63,241 bases of DNA from Microcaldota archaeon (lineage in GTDB: Archaea > Micrarchaeota > Micrarchaeia > Anstonellales > Anstonellaceae): contig JAOAJF010000002.1 in NCBI GenBank assembly GCA_026414325.1, positions 1 through 63,241 on the forward strand. The letters run 5' to 3'. The stretch's first letter is position 1; every line of letters starts with the position of its first letter. Shown piece by piece: positions 41,688-50,583 of the stretch. The translations under genes were made by a program, and so were the position numbers. Under the pieces are notes generated by a model that saw nothing but the letters and a program-made list of their open reading frames with translations, ran no database searches and was not told the DNA's origin.

Positions 41688-44600
41688 TTGAGCAAATATT
41701 TACTACTAGTTTTGGTCTTTATCTATTTATTTTCAATTTTTTTTGCTGCTGAAAGATGTACTGAAGGCGGTCTAATTCGCTGCTCAAGAAATATTTTACA
41801 AATCTGTGATGGTGCATTTTGGCAGGATTTTGAAAATTGCCAATACGGCTGTGATCCAAACCTTTTAGCTTGTTATCAATGTCAAAAAGGAACAAGCTTT
41901 TGTTCAGGAAATGTTTTAGTCTCCTGTCCAGATGGATATTATTCTAATTATAATTGTGAGAGAGAAGGAAAAGTTTGTGATTCAAACAAAAAACAATGTT
42001 TAACAAATATAGTTTGCTCTAATGGTGATAGGGTATGCAATGGTAATATTCTATTAGAGTGTAAAGCTAATAAATGGATTGAATTATTTGATTGTTCTCG
42101 CTCTCCATTTATAGAATGTTATCAACAAACTCCTTCTTTTGCTTTCTGTAAGGAATGTTCTGCGGTAGGAGAAAAAGCTTGCACCTCTCTAAAGTCCTAT
42201 AGAAGATGTTTAGAGAATTTTTCCTGGTCTAAAGAAGAATTTTGCCCAACTAATTCTATTTGTTCTCTTTTTACTGGCAATTGCGTTTTTTCTACATCTA
42301 CAAAACAAACAGTTTTAGAAACCTCAAGGCAAAATTGTGATGCTTTTCCGTCTTATTATTTTACAACCCTCGTTACAGATACATTAGATAGAACCTTAGA
42401 AAATAGAATGGCTTCAACTCAAAGCGATATTTATTCTTCTAAATTAGAGGATAATGATGTACCTACTATACTCTCTCCACTAAGGGGAACTAACTATCTT
42501 TATCCTTCGCTCCTTTATAGAATCTCTAATCAACAATTTCGAGGTTTTGAAAATAGAGTTATTTCAATATTTTCACAGCAGAATTATACTATAGAACAAT
42601 CTTTTTGGATTGGCTCTAAAGAAGATGGTGTAAGTTTTGACCCTACTTCAAAGACCATCATAGCACAACCCAAAGTACTTGCTTACTCTATAAAATTTGA
42701 TAGAGAAGGTTATGGTATTCCATTATGTAATATTGGAAACCCAAATGATTTTCAAGACTATGAAAATTTTGCTTGGTGTGATCCTTACTCAAAACATTCA
42801 CTTAAAAATCATTTTGTTAGAATACCTTTTTTAGGTTCAGATTGGATTATTTCTGAGGTTTCTCCGCCTTCTTCTTCGTTGCCTAGTGCAATAGCATCTA
42901 TTACTGGTGGTAAAGTTATACTCTCTAAACCCAGATACTATGGCTATTTAAATGTTGGTGAAATAGTACAAATAAACGATTTAAAACTAAAATTAATTGA
43001 TTTGATCCAAACAAATAGATCATCATATAATCCTAAATTTTGTTTTTCAGTTGGCAGGAACTCACTTATTGTTGGTTATATCTGTATACCTGCTGGAGAA
43101 AATTATACTTTTTTTAGTCCAGGTGGGGAAGAACCTATCAATATAGTATTATCTCAAGTAGCTGTTTTGCCCTCTAGTCAAATTTCTGTTGTTTCAGATG
43201 GTTCTTCTTTAGAAAATTTTGAACTTAATTTTAATGAGGAAAAAAATATAAATGGATTTAGAGTTAAATTTTCCTCAGTTGTTTTTATTAATAATGAACC
43301 TTATGCAGTTTTTGATGTATTCGTGCCTGATAGTGATGTTGTTGGAGCTATAGTTATCTCAAAAGGGCAGGAGCAGTCATTTGTAGATATAAGAACAAAA
43401 AGAAAATTAACTTTGAGTTTAAATGATTTAGTCTTGCCTTCTGTAATAATCTCTTTAACTTCAAACTCATTTTCTTTAGACAATCTTGTTCTAACTTTAG
43501 GACAACAATATTCTGAAGCAGGAGTTTCTGTTTTATTCCAGGGGGTGTTTTCTAATCCTTATACTTTTACTAAGTACTCTTTTTTTAGTATTTTAGATAA
43601 AAATGATAAAGAACTTGCTCAGCTATATTTAAAAGAAGGAGATATCTATACTTTTATTTATTCTCTTGAGCCTAAAAATTCTTTTATTATTGCTCAGAGG
43701 AATATTGTTTTCAATCCTTCTTCAAAAGAAAATAGCTTCAGCGAGGTGTTTATCTATCCTGAACAACTACTTTTAGAGAATGGAAAAAATATTTTATATT
43801 TTTCAGATGGAAATTTAAAACAATTACCTTATAAAGCAAATCTTATTTGGAAGAACTTATATTATAGTGGACGAGCTAGCTCTACAGTACCTGACTCTTT
43901 AAGAGAAATTGTAATTTACAAAGAGATAGACAAGAAATATCTGCCAGCCAATGTGATAGATTTTAGCCCAATTGATAGAACAGTATTTAGAATAAATTAT
44001 ACTGGTCTAGATTTATCTTCTGAAGATTATATTCCTATTGCTATAGAATCTTTAGCTCTTTCTTCTTATCCAATATCTTTGGATGGAAAAGATTGCAAAG
44101 AGAGCTCTAATGTGGTTAATTACTCTGCACGATTAATTAGATTTTCTAGTCCTTCTCAAAACTTTGGCTATCTAACAGACAATTTTGAAAATAGTTTTAG
44201 TTCATTTCTCTTTGATCCTATTGGTTGTAAAGCTTTAGATAATTGCCCAGAGAATGTTGTCGAACGCTTTAATGGAACGCAGGACTGGAAAAATATGTTT
44301 ACTAATCATTTTGCTAATTCCAGACCAGCAATATTATATAAGCCCTCTGGCTATGACTGCTATTTAGTTAAAGATATTCAAAAAGGTCAAAACATTTCTG
44401 CTCTCCTCGCTCCTGGGACCAATACTATAAACATTTTAGATCCAGCTAGTAGCTCATCTTTTGGTTTGCTATTTTTTAGTGTAAGCGCTGACAATGTTTT
44501 TAGTGGTTTAAACATGCCTTCTATTAACATCAATAATTATTTGGGTGGTATTGCTATAGCAGTGCAAGAAGACGCAGGAAATTTTGATACCTTTACAAGT

Positions 44601-45527
44601 TACCCAGTTACAACAGCTATTTTATTATTTGCAACCCCTATGGCAGATTCATTTAGTTTTGTGCAACAACCTCAAAAAGCTCAAATTTTTTATTCTTCAA
44701 TCAAAAAGAAAGCAACCCTAGAATCTTTAGCTAGTCAGCTAAATCCATCTAATTCCTATGACTCATATTTCCCACCCTTTTATACAGAAAGAGGTTCTTA
44801 TATTGATAAGATTAATTCCTCTGTTTATAATTTCTATATAGCAAAAAAAGTTGGAAGAGCGACATTTAACTTTTCTTTTTTTGATCCAGATTGTGCTGAG
44901 CAAGTTTTTCCCCCGAAAGAAAATGAAGAAGAGATAAATCAAAATGTTTCAGATAATATTCCATCAGAAGATTCTAATCTGCCAAAAAATAATGATTCTA
45001 ATTCAACACTCTCTTGGGAAAGTTTTAGTAATAATTTCTTTAGTGGCGGTGGAGAACTTTCTTCTATTTGTAAAACTTATTCTAACTGGCTTTTAAATTC
45101 TACAGTAGAATATTTCGAAAATAACAAAAAATGTAGGAATTCAACTTATCTGTCTTTTTGTGTACTATCCAATGGCTCTATCGATTATTCTAAATGGAAA
45201 AAAAATATAACTTCAGAATGTTTTGAAAAAGAGCAAAAACAAGAGCAATGCAATTATATCTTTTTAAATTCTATTTCATATGTTGATAATTCTACTACCC
45301 TTTGCAGAAATTGTACAAAAAATATATTTGCACTTAAGTGTGATGGGGTTATAAAATACAATAGCACAAAAGAAGAGCTTATCTGTTCAGATTTTTATGT
45401 TTGCACTAAGGCTGTAGAAGAAAAAAAGACAGATCTACTAAACTATATCATTCTTGTCACTTTAGCTTTATCTCTTCTAACTCTAGCTTTCTTCTACTTT
45501 AACAATATTTACAAACATTCTAAATAA
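41688..45527 (+). CDS. Giant secreted surface protein with Cys modules and C-terminal anchor
   Basis: About 1,279 residues. A signal peptide (to about residue 21) is followed by four modules of the pattern C-x-x-N-x-L-x-x-C then an aromatic and a closing Cys, spanning about 25-210. The centre (about 400-720) holds at least three beta-rich domains that share an N-terminal L-x-x-G turn and a terminal G-x-x-Y-x-F. A Ser/Asn-rich linker and a second Cys-rich stretch (about 1110-1240) precede a membrane helix and a basic tail. GGTG upstream supports the TTG at 41688; GTG 41679 is possible. Many N-x-S/T sequons. Likely S-layer or adhesin; no family named. Confidence 0.8.
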   Translation: MSKYLLLVLVFIYLFSIFFAAERCTEGGLIRCSRNILQICDGAFWQDFENCQYGCDPNLLACYQCQKGTSFCSGNVLVSCPDGYYSNYNCEREGKVCDSNKKQCLTNIVCSNGDRVCNGNILLECKANKWIELFDCSRSPFIECYQQTPSFAFCKECSAVGEKACTSLKSYRRCLENFSWSKEEFCPTNSICSLFTGNCVFSTSTKQTVLETSRQNCDAFPSYYFTTLVTDTLDRTLENRMASTQSDIYSSKLEDNDVPTILSPLRGTNYLYPSLLYRISNQQFRGFENRVISIFSQQNYTIEQSFWIGSKEDGVSFDPTSKTIIAQPKVLAYSIKFDREGYGIPLCNIGNPNDFQDYENFAWCDPYSKHSLKNHFVRIPFLGSDWIISEVSPPSSSLPSAIASITGGKVILSKPRYYGYLNVGEIVQINDLKLKLIDLIQTNRSSYNPKFCFSVGRNSLIVGYICIPAGENYTFFSPGGEEPINIVLSQVAVLPSSQISVVSDGSSLENFELNFNEEKNINGFRVKFSSVVFINNEPYAVFDVFVPDSDVVGAIVISKGQEQSFVDIRTKRKLTLSLNDLVLPSVIISLTSNSFSLDNLVLTLGQQYSEAGVSVLFQGVFSNPYTFTKYSFFSILDKNDKELAQLYLKEGDIYTFIYSLEPKNSFIIAQRNIVFNPSSKENSFSEVFIYPEQLLLENGKNILYFSDGNLKQLPYKANLIWKNLYYSGRASSTVPDSLREIVIYKEIDKKYLPANVIDFSPIDRTVFRINYTGLDLSSEDYIPIAIESLALSSYPISLDGKDCKESSNVVNYSARLIRFSSPSQNFGYLTDNFENSFSSFLFDPIGCKALDNCPENVVERFNGTQDWKNMFTNHFANSRPAILYKPSGYDCYLVKDIQKGQNISALLAPGTNTINILDPASSSSFGLLFFSVSADNVFSGLNMPSININNYLGGIAIAVQEDAGNFDTFTSYPVTTAILLFATPMADSFSFVQQPQKAQIFYSSIKKKATLESLASQLNPSNSYDSYFPPFYTERGSYIDKINSSVYNFYIAKKVGRATFNFSFFDPDCAEQVFPPKENEEEINQNVSDNIPSEDSNLPKNNDSNSTLSWESFSNNFFSGGGELSSICKTYSNWLLNSTVEYFENNKKCRNSTYLSFCVLSNGSIDYSKWKKNITSECFEKEQKQEQCNYIFLNSISYVDNSTTLCRNCTKNIFALKCDGVIKYNSTKEELICSDFYVCTKAVEEKKTDLLNYIILVTLALSLLTLAFFYFNNIYKHSK

Positions 45528-45539
45528 TTTTAATTAGTT

Positions 45540-46074
45540 CTATACTTCTTTTCCATAAAATATCAAAGCAAATTTTAGAGATTTTTTTAGATACTTATCA
45601 GATATTCTACTTCTTTGTTCTGGTGGTTTTTTATCATCTTTTAAGGTTGTAAACTTAGTTTTATCTAATTTTTTAAATATTGAATTTACAAAAATACTAC
45701 TATTTGCTTTATCTTTTTCTTCTAATTCTAAAAATATTTTTCTAAATTGTTCTAAAAATATCTCTTTTCTTTTTTTAGCATATTCTGCTGCCGCAGCATC
45801 AATCATAAACTCTTGTTTTTTATCTTTAGGTATTTTTTTCTCTATCAAGTAGTGCCTTGGTAATATAAAGAAAAACACCTTCTCTTTTTTCTAAAGTTAA
45901 TTGATTAGTTTTTGTATACTTTTTAATCCAGCTAAATAAATCTAAAGAATTAGTAAAAATAGGTAGATTTAACTTAGATAAATATTTTTTATAATATTGG
46001 TAAAAAGAGTTTAAAAATGAGTTGGTAGTTAAATTTTTTGCAGCAAAAAATTTCTTAGACCAAGTTTTGTAGAA
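45540..46074 (-). pseudogene. Decayed gene: frameshift in an A7 run and no start codon
   Basis: On the minus strand one frame is open from 46074 to a stop near 45825 (KTWSKKFFAAKNLTTN..., ending DREKNT). A second frame covers 45540-45878 (112 residues from a GTG). Removing one base of the seven-T run at 45833-45839 fuses them into a protein of about 177 residues reading DREKIPKDKKQEFMID across the join. No ATG, GTG or TTG lies in frame near the 5' end, and a TAA closes it at 46075. A charged, helical protein of unknown family, best read as a gene remnant. Confidence 0.6.
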
Positions 46075-46167
46075 TTAGAATTAGTGATTGAGTGATTAGC
46101 TATTAATTTTTAATTCTAATCTCATTTAATAGCAATAAATATATACTTTATAGAATAACAGTATAAT
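46075..46167. promoter_or_regulatory. AT-rich intergenic segment with inverted repeats
   Basis: GCTATTAA at 46099-46106 is repeated inverted as TTAATAGC at 46126-46133, and TTAGAATTA-type repeats are interleaved. TATATACTTTATA near 46140 is a TATA candidate for the nucleotidyltransferase gene. The repeats are short and AT-rich, so they may be chance. Confidence 0.3.
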
Positions 46168-47427
46168 ATGGCAATTGAACAAGCAGTAGTTTTAGCAGCT
46201 GGGGCTGGAACTAGGCTAAAGCCAATTACAAATACTCGACCTAAATCTATGATAAAAATAGTTGGAAAGCCTCTTTTACACTATATGATAGAAAATCTTC
46301 AAAAAATAGGAGTAAAAAAAGCTTATATCATAGTAAAATACAAAAAAGAAGAGGTAATTAATTATTTTGAAAAAATAAGAAGCGACTTAAAAATAAAAAT
46401 AGAATTTATTGAGCAAGGACAAAACTATGGGACTGCTGCTGCAGTTTTAGAAGCAAAAAATAAAATTGATGGGACTTTTTTCGTGGTAGCTGGAGATATA
46501 ATTACTACTGCAAATACATTGAAAAAATTAAAAGATGAACATGAAGGAAAAATGAGTCTGATATTAAAAAAAGTTGAAAATCCAGAAAACTATGGTTTTG
46601 CAAAAATAAAGGATGGTTATGTTGAAAAATTTGAAGAAAAACCACTTCAACCACTAGAGAATTCCTATGTTAATTGTTCGTTATATTCCTTTGAGCCAGA
46701 AATACTAAAAGAAATTGAAAAAATAAAAAAATCCCCTCGAGGAGAGTATGAAATAACAGATCTTCTAAAAACTACAAAAGCAAAGGCAATTATTAGTTCA
46801 GATTATTGGATGGACATAGGTCTACCCTGGCAATTGTTTGATGCAACTAAATTTATTTTAGAGAATTCAGAATCAAGAATAGAAGGAAAAATAGAAAACA
46901 CAACGGTTAATGGAAAAATAATTGTAGAAAAAGGGGCTAAGATAATTGACTCCTACTTAGAGGGAAATATTTATATTGGAAAGAATACAATAATTGGACC
47001 ACACTCGTATATAAAAGGAGAAAGTTCTATTGGGGAGGAATGTTCTATTGGAGACTCGACAACAATAAAAAATTCGATAATATTAGATAGAGTAAATGCA
47101 AAACATCTAACCTATATCGGTGACTCTATAATTGGAGAAAATTGTAATTTTGGAGCTGGAACACAGATTGCTAATTTTAGATTTGATGCTAGTCCTATAA
47201 AAGCGAAGGTAAATGAAATAACAATAGACACAAAAAGAAAAAAGCTTGGAGCAATAATAGGAGATAATGTTAAAACCGGTGTTCTTAGCTCAATTATGCC
47301 TGGAAAAATGATAGGGAACAATTGCTGGATAGGAGCTGGAGTTGTTATAAAAGAAAACATTGAGCCAAATACTTATGTTGAGTTAGAACAAAAACTTATT
47401 TATAAAAAGATAGGTGAGATTAATTGA
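46168..47427 (+). CDS. glmU: Bifunctional sugar-1-phosphate nucleotidyltransferase/acetyltransferase
   Basis: A 419-residue two-domain protein. Residues 1-235 are the nucleotidyltransferase (VLAAGAGTRLKPIT, RPKSM, VVAGDII and a terminal YWMDIGLPW). Residues 250-400 are a left-handed beta-helix with hexapeptide repeats (NIYIGKNTIIGP, SSIGEECSIGD, GENCNFGAGTQIANFR, GDNVKTGVLSSIMPG). The layout matches archaeal GlmU-like enzymes that make UDP-GlcNAc from GlcN-1-P, though such archaeal proteins also use glucose-1-P and dTTP. Useful for N-glycan synthesis. Overlaps the next gene by 4 bases. Confidence 0.88.
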   Translation: MAIEQAVVLAAGAGTRLKPITNTRPKSMIKIVGKPLLHYMIENLQKIGVKKAYIIVKYKKEEVINYFEKIRSDLKIKIEFIEQGQNYGTAAAVLEAKNKIDGTFFVVAGDIITTANTLKKLKDEHEGKMSLILKKVENPENYGFAKIKDGYVEKFEEKPLQPLENSYVNCSLYSFEPEILKEIEKIKKSPRGEYEITDLLKTTKAKAIISSDYWMDIGLPWQLFDATKFILENSESRIEGKIENTTVNGKIIVEKGAKIIDSYLEGNIYIGKNTIIGPHSYIKGESSIGEECSIGDSTTIKNSIILDRVNAKHLTYIGDSIIGENCNFGAGTQIANFRFDASPIKAKVNEITIDTKRKKLGAIIGDNVKTGVLSSIMPGKMIGNNCWIGAGVVIKENIEPNTYVELEQKLIYKKIGEIN

Positions 47428-48386
47428 ATTATTATATAGTAGGTGTCGATCCTGGTAATAACATAGGCCTTGCTTTTATTGATTTTGAAGGAAAAATAAT
47501 ACAGACAACCACCATAGTTGGATCAATTGAAGATAGTATAAAATATATTCATCAAATTGGAAAACCAGCTATAATAGCAACAGATGTAAAACCTGCACCT
47601 TCATTTGTATTAAGACTTGCGTCTTATTTTAATGCTAAATTATTTGTTCCAAAAAATATAATTAGAGAAAGTGAAAAATGGAGAATAATAAGAGAGCAAG
47701 AAAAAAAAGAGAAAAAAAGAATTTGTAAAAATTTACACGAAAGAGATGCTCTTTTTGCTGCGATTACAGCCTTTAGAGAAAATCAAAATTTGTTGAGAAA
47801 TATTTTGAGTTTGGATATAGAAGAAAAAGAAGAAGTAGCTTATTTGGTTTTGCAAGGATATAGAACAGAACTAGCAATTCAATTGATTAAAAATAAAAAA
47901 AGTTCTAAAGAAGAAGAGCAAGAAAAAGAAAAAGAGCAAGAAAAGCATAAGAAAAAAATGGAAGATAACAAACATCAAGCTCTGCTAAATGAGAAGTTAA
48001 TAAAACTAGAAAAAGAAAATGTAGAACTAAAAAAGCGAATAAACTTTTTGGAGCAGGAACTTCTTTTTGCAACTCAAGAAATTAAAAAATTAAGAAATGA
48101 GAACTATCAAAGAATTTTAAAAGAAAAGGAAATTACAAAATTAAAAGCAAAAATAAATATATTAAAAAGAGTTATTTTGTTTTTAAGAAATAAAAATGAA
48201 CAAGAAAAATTACAAAAACAAGAAAACAAAAAAGAGAATTTAACTCAAGAGAAAAATGAAGAAAAAATAAAACAACAAGAAATGCTACAAAAAAGGCAAA
48301 AAGAAACAAAAGATAAGGATTTAAAAGAATTAGATACAGATATAATAATACAAATAATAGAAAATTACAGAAAAAAACGACAATAA
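47424..48386 (+). CDS. DUF460 protein: RNase H-like domain with a long coiled coil
   Basis: A 320-residue protein. Residues 1-125 hold the RNase H/RuvC-like fold with VGVDPGNNIGLAFID (first catalytic Asp), ATDVKP and NLHERDALFAAITAF. After about residue 165 a Lys/Glu/Gln coiled coil runs to the end. The domain order is that of archaeal DUF460 proteins, suspected nucleases of unknown substrate. The start is the TTG at 47424, overlapping the previous stop, supported by GGTGAG upstream. Full-length DUF460 proteins are usually larger. Confidence 0.82.
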   Translation: MNYYIVGVDPGNNIGLAFIDFEGKIIQTTTIVGSIEDSIKYIHQIGKPAIIATDVKPAPSFVLRLASYFNAKLFVPKNIIRESEKWRIIREQEKKEKKRICKNLHERDALFAAITAFRENQNLLRNILSLDIEEKEEVAYLVLQGYRTELAIQLIKNKKSSKEEEQEKEKEQEKHKKKMEDNKHQALLNEKLIKLEKENVELKKRINFLEQELLFATQEIKKLRNENYQRILKEKEITKLKAKINILKRVILFLRNKNEQEKLQKQENKKENLTQEKNEEKIKQQEMLQKRQKETKDKDLKELDTDIIIQIIENYRKKRQ

Positions 48387-48414
48387 ATGCTAACATATAC
48401 AAAGAGGTGAAAAA

Positions 48415-48723
48415 ATGGGAGAAACAACCGAGACAAAAAAAAGTGCCGAGAAGGCAGATGAAAACACCATTTTCGTTGGGAAGAAAAGCACAATGGGTTA
48501 TGTCCTAGCAGTAGTGACACAATTTAACAGTGGAGCAAAGGCAGTAAAAGTTAAAGCAAGAGGAAAACTGATCTCAAAAGCTGTAGATGTAGTTGAGATC
48601 ACAAGAGGAAGATTTTTGCAAAATGCAAAAATCAAGAATATTGAGATTATGACCGAGGAGGTCCAAAACGAAGATGGCTCAAAATCCAAGGTATCATCCA
48701 TTGAGATAACTATAGAAAAATAA
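48415..48723 (+). CDS. albA: Alba chromatin/RNA-binding protein
   Basis: A 102-residue Alba protein. An acidic N-terminal tail precedes NTIFVGKKSTMGYVLAVV, whose GKK loop carries the DNA-contacting Lys. KAVKVKARGKLISKAVDVVEI and the C-terminal strand KVSSIEITIEK complete the fold. It binds double-stranded DNA and RNA, usually as a dimer, and may be regulated by acetylation of the loop Lys. AGAGGTG is its ribosome binding site. A hairpin spanning the start of the next gene begins two bases after its stop. Confidence 0.95.
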   Translation: MGETTETKKSAEKADENTIFVGKKSTMGYVLAVVTQFNSGAKAVKVKARGKLISKAVDVVEITRGRFLQNAKIKNIEIMTEEVQNEDGSKSKVSSIEITIEK

Positions 48724-48725
48724 AT

Positions 48726-48776
48726 ACAGATGGGACCTCTCGGTTTAGTGGTGAAAAAATGAGGACCCCCATCTGT
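48726..48776 (+). promoter_or_regulatory. Hairpin enclosing the ribosome binding site and start codon of the KH gene
   Basis: ACAGATGGG (48726-48734) is exactly complementary to CCCATCTGT (48768-48776), and CCTC (48736-48739) pairs with GAGG (48761-48764) above a small internal loop. The 21-base terminal loop holds GTGGTGA (48748-48754) and most of the ATG (48759). The 3' arm is coding sequence for residues 2-6 of the KH protein. It could control translation of the KH gene or end the alba message. Confidence 0.6.
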
Positions 48777-49253
48777 AAGGAATGTGCATTTGCTGAAAAA
48801 CTTTGTGCACAATGTAGCAAAAAACTTGCAGATGGGGAGATAACCTCTTTAGATGTGGAGATCTCAAAAATATTATATAAAATTAATGAGAATTACAATA
48901 TTTCTTCTTCTGATTTTTTAAAAGCATATGAACTGGAAGGAATAGTGATAATTGAAAGTTCTACTCCTGGTTTTTTGATTGGAAAAAGGGGGAAGATAAT
49001 ATCTCTAATTTCAAGTGCTCTTCAAAAAAAGGTTAGAATAATTAGGCCAAGCCAGAATATCAAAGAAAAAATTTCAGATATTGTAGCACCAATAAAACTA
49101 ATTGGAATAAATACATATTTTAAAGAAGGAAAAGAAATGGCAAAGGTTATTTTAGAAAAAAAACCTGGCCAGAATCTTTATGTTGAAGAACAAAAACTAA
49201 AAAAAATTTTAACAAAATGGTTAAAAAGAGACACTGAAATAATTTATCAATAA
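48759..49253 (+). CDS. KH-domain RNA-binding protein with an N-terminal zinc knuckle
   Basis: A 164-residue protein. C6-x2-C9 and C16-x2-C19 form a zinc-binding N-terminus; residues 62-160 are KH-like, with VIIESSTPGFLIGKRGKIISLI carrying the GxxG loop (GKRG). The layout fits a conserved archaeal NusA-like KH protein often encoded near translation genes. It lies 20 bases before aspS, probably in one operon with alba. Role in translation or transcription elongation is inferred. Confidence 0.8.
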   Translation: MRTPICKECAFAEKLCAQCSKKLADGEITSLDVEISKILYKINENYNISSSDFLKAYELEGIVIIESSTPGFLIGKRGKIISLISSALQKKVRIIRPSQNIKEKISDIVAPIKLIGINTYFKEGKEMAKVILEKKPGQNLYVEEQKLKKILTKWLKRDTEIIYQ

Positions 49254-49273
49254 AAAGAAGAGAGAGGTAAAAC

Positions 49274-50572
49274 ATGAAACTAAAAAGAACAGATTATATA
49301 GTAGATATTGGAAAAAAAGAAAATAAAGAAGTTGTGATTGTAGGCTGGATAAACGAGCTACGAGATATAGGCAAAATAAGATTTGTTCAGATTAGGGATA
49401 AAACTGGAATTGCACAAGTAGTTGCAAAAAAAGAAACTAGCCCAAAAGAGGTTTTTGAAAAAATAGATAATCCTAAAGAAACAGTAGTTGCTATAAAAGG
49501 AATTGTTAGAAAATCAACAATTGCAAAATCTGGCTATGAAATAGAGCCATTAGAAATCGAGATATTAAATAGTTTGAGTGCAAAAGTTCCATTTGAATTA
49601 ACTGGAAAAGTACCAGCAGAATTAGATACCAGATTAGATTATCGATATGTGGATATTCGAAGGCACAATGTTTATGCTATATTTAAGATAAAGTCTAGAA
49701 TAATAAATGCTTTTAGACAATTCCTTTTAAATAAGGGCTTTGATGAAATTCAGCCACCAGTGCTTGTAGCTGCTGCTACAGAAGGAGGAGCAGAACTCTT
49801 TGAAGTAAAATATTTCGAAAAAGAAGCGTACTTGGCTCAATCTCCTCAATTGTACAAACAATTAGCAGTAATAGGAGGTATGGACAAAGTGTTTATCACC
49901 ATGCCTGTTTTTAGAGCAGAAAAGCACAATACCTTAGAACATTTAAATGAGATAATTCAAATGGATTGTGAGATTGGGTTTTGCGATGAAAAAGAAGCAA
50001 TAGAACTTCTAAAAGAGACATTTAAACACATAGTAAAAGAAGTAAAAAATAATTGTAAAAAAGAGCTTGATCTTTTAGGTACTGAACTTAAGACAGTGGA
50101 AGAAATACCTAGCTATAGCTATAGCCAATTAGTTGAAAAATTACAAGAACATGATGCAAAGATAGAATGGGGCCAAGATTTTGATAGAGAACATGAAAAA
50201 AAACTCAATCAAATACTTAAAAAAGAAGCTTATGTTATAACTAAATGGCCAACAAAAATAAGAGCATTTTATTCCATGCCTGAAGAAGAAAATCCAGAGA
50301 TTTGTAAAGCCTATGACTTAGTATATAAAGGTTTAGAAATTTCTTCTGGTGCACAAAGAATTCATCAGCCAGAGTTACTTATAGGGCAGCTTAAAAAACG
50401 AGGACAAAATCCAGAGAATTTCAAATTTTATATCGATGCTTTTAGAGTTGGAGCACCGCCCCATGCTGGTTGGTCAATAGGCCTAGAAAGAATCACAATG
50501 AAAATCTGTGATTTAAAAAATATAAGAGAGGCTGCGCTCTTTCCTAGAGGTAGAAATAGACGAACTCCCTAA
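49274..50572 (+). CDS. aspS: Aspartyl-tRNA synthetase (archaeal type)
   Basis: A 432-residue class IIb synthetase. The N-terminal OB fold (VVIVGWINELRDIGKIRFVQIRDKTG) binds the anticodon. LAQSPQLYKQ, VFRAEKHNTLEHLNEI (motif 2) and GAPPHAGWSIGLERI (motif 3) are visible, and it lacks the GAD insertion of bacterial AspS. Whether it also charges tRNA-Asn cannot be told here; no AsnS or GatCAB genes are in the window. GAGAGGT is the ribosome binding site. Confidence 0.95.
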   Translation: MKLKRTDYIVDIGKKENKEVVIVGWINELRDIGKIRFVQIRDKTGIAQVVAKKETSPKEVFEKIDNPKETVVAIKGIVRKSTIAKSGYEIEPLEIEILNSLSAKVPFELTGKVPAELDTRLDYRYVDIRRHNVYAIFKIKSRIINAFRQFLLNKGFDEIQPPVLVAAATEGGAELFEVKYFEKEAYLAQSPQLYKQLAVIGGMDKVFITMPVFRAEKHNTLEHLNEIIQMDCEIGFCDEKEAIELLKETFKHIVKEVKNNCKKELDLLGTELKTVEEIPSYSYSQLVEKLQEHDAKIEWGQDFDREHEKKLNQILKKEAYVITKWPTKIRAFYSMPEEENPEICKAYDLVYKGLEISSGAQRIHQPELLIGQLKKRGQNPENFKFYIDAFRVGAPPHAGWSIGLERITMKICDLKNIREAALFPRGRNRRTP

Positions 50573-50583
50573 TGAAAACTTTA

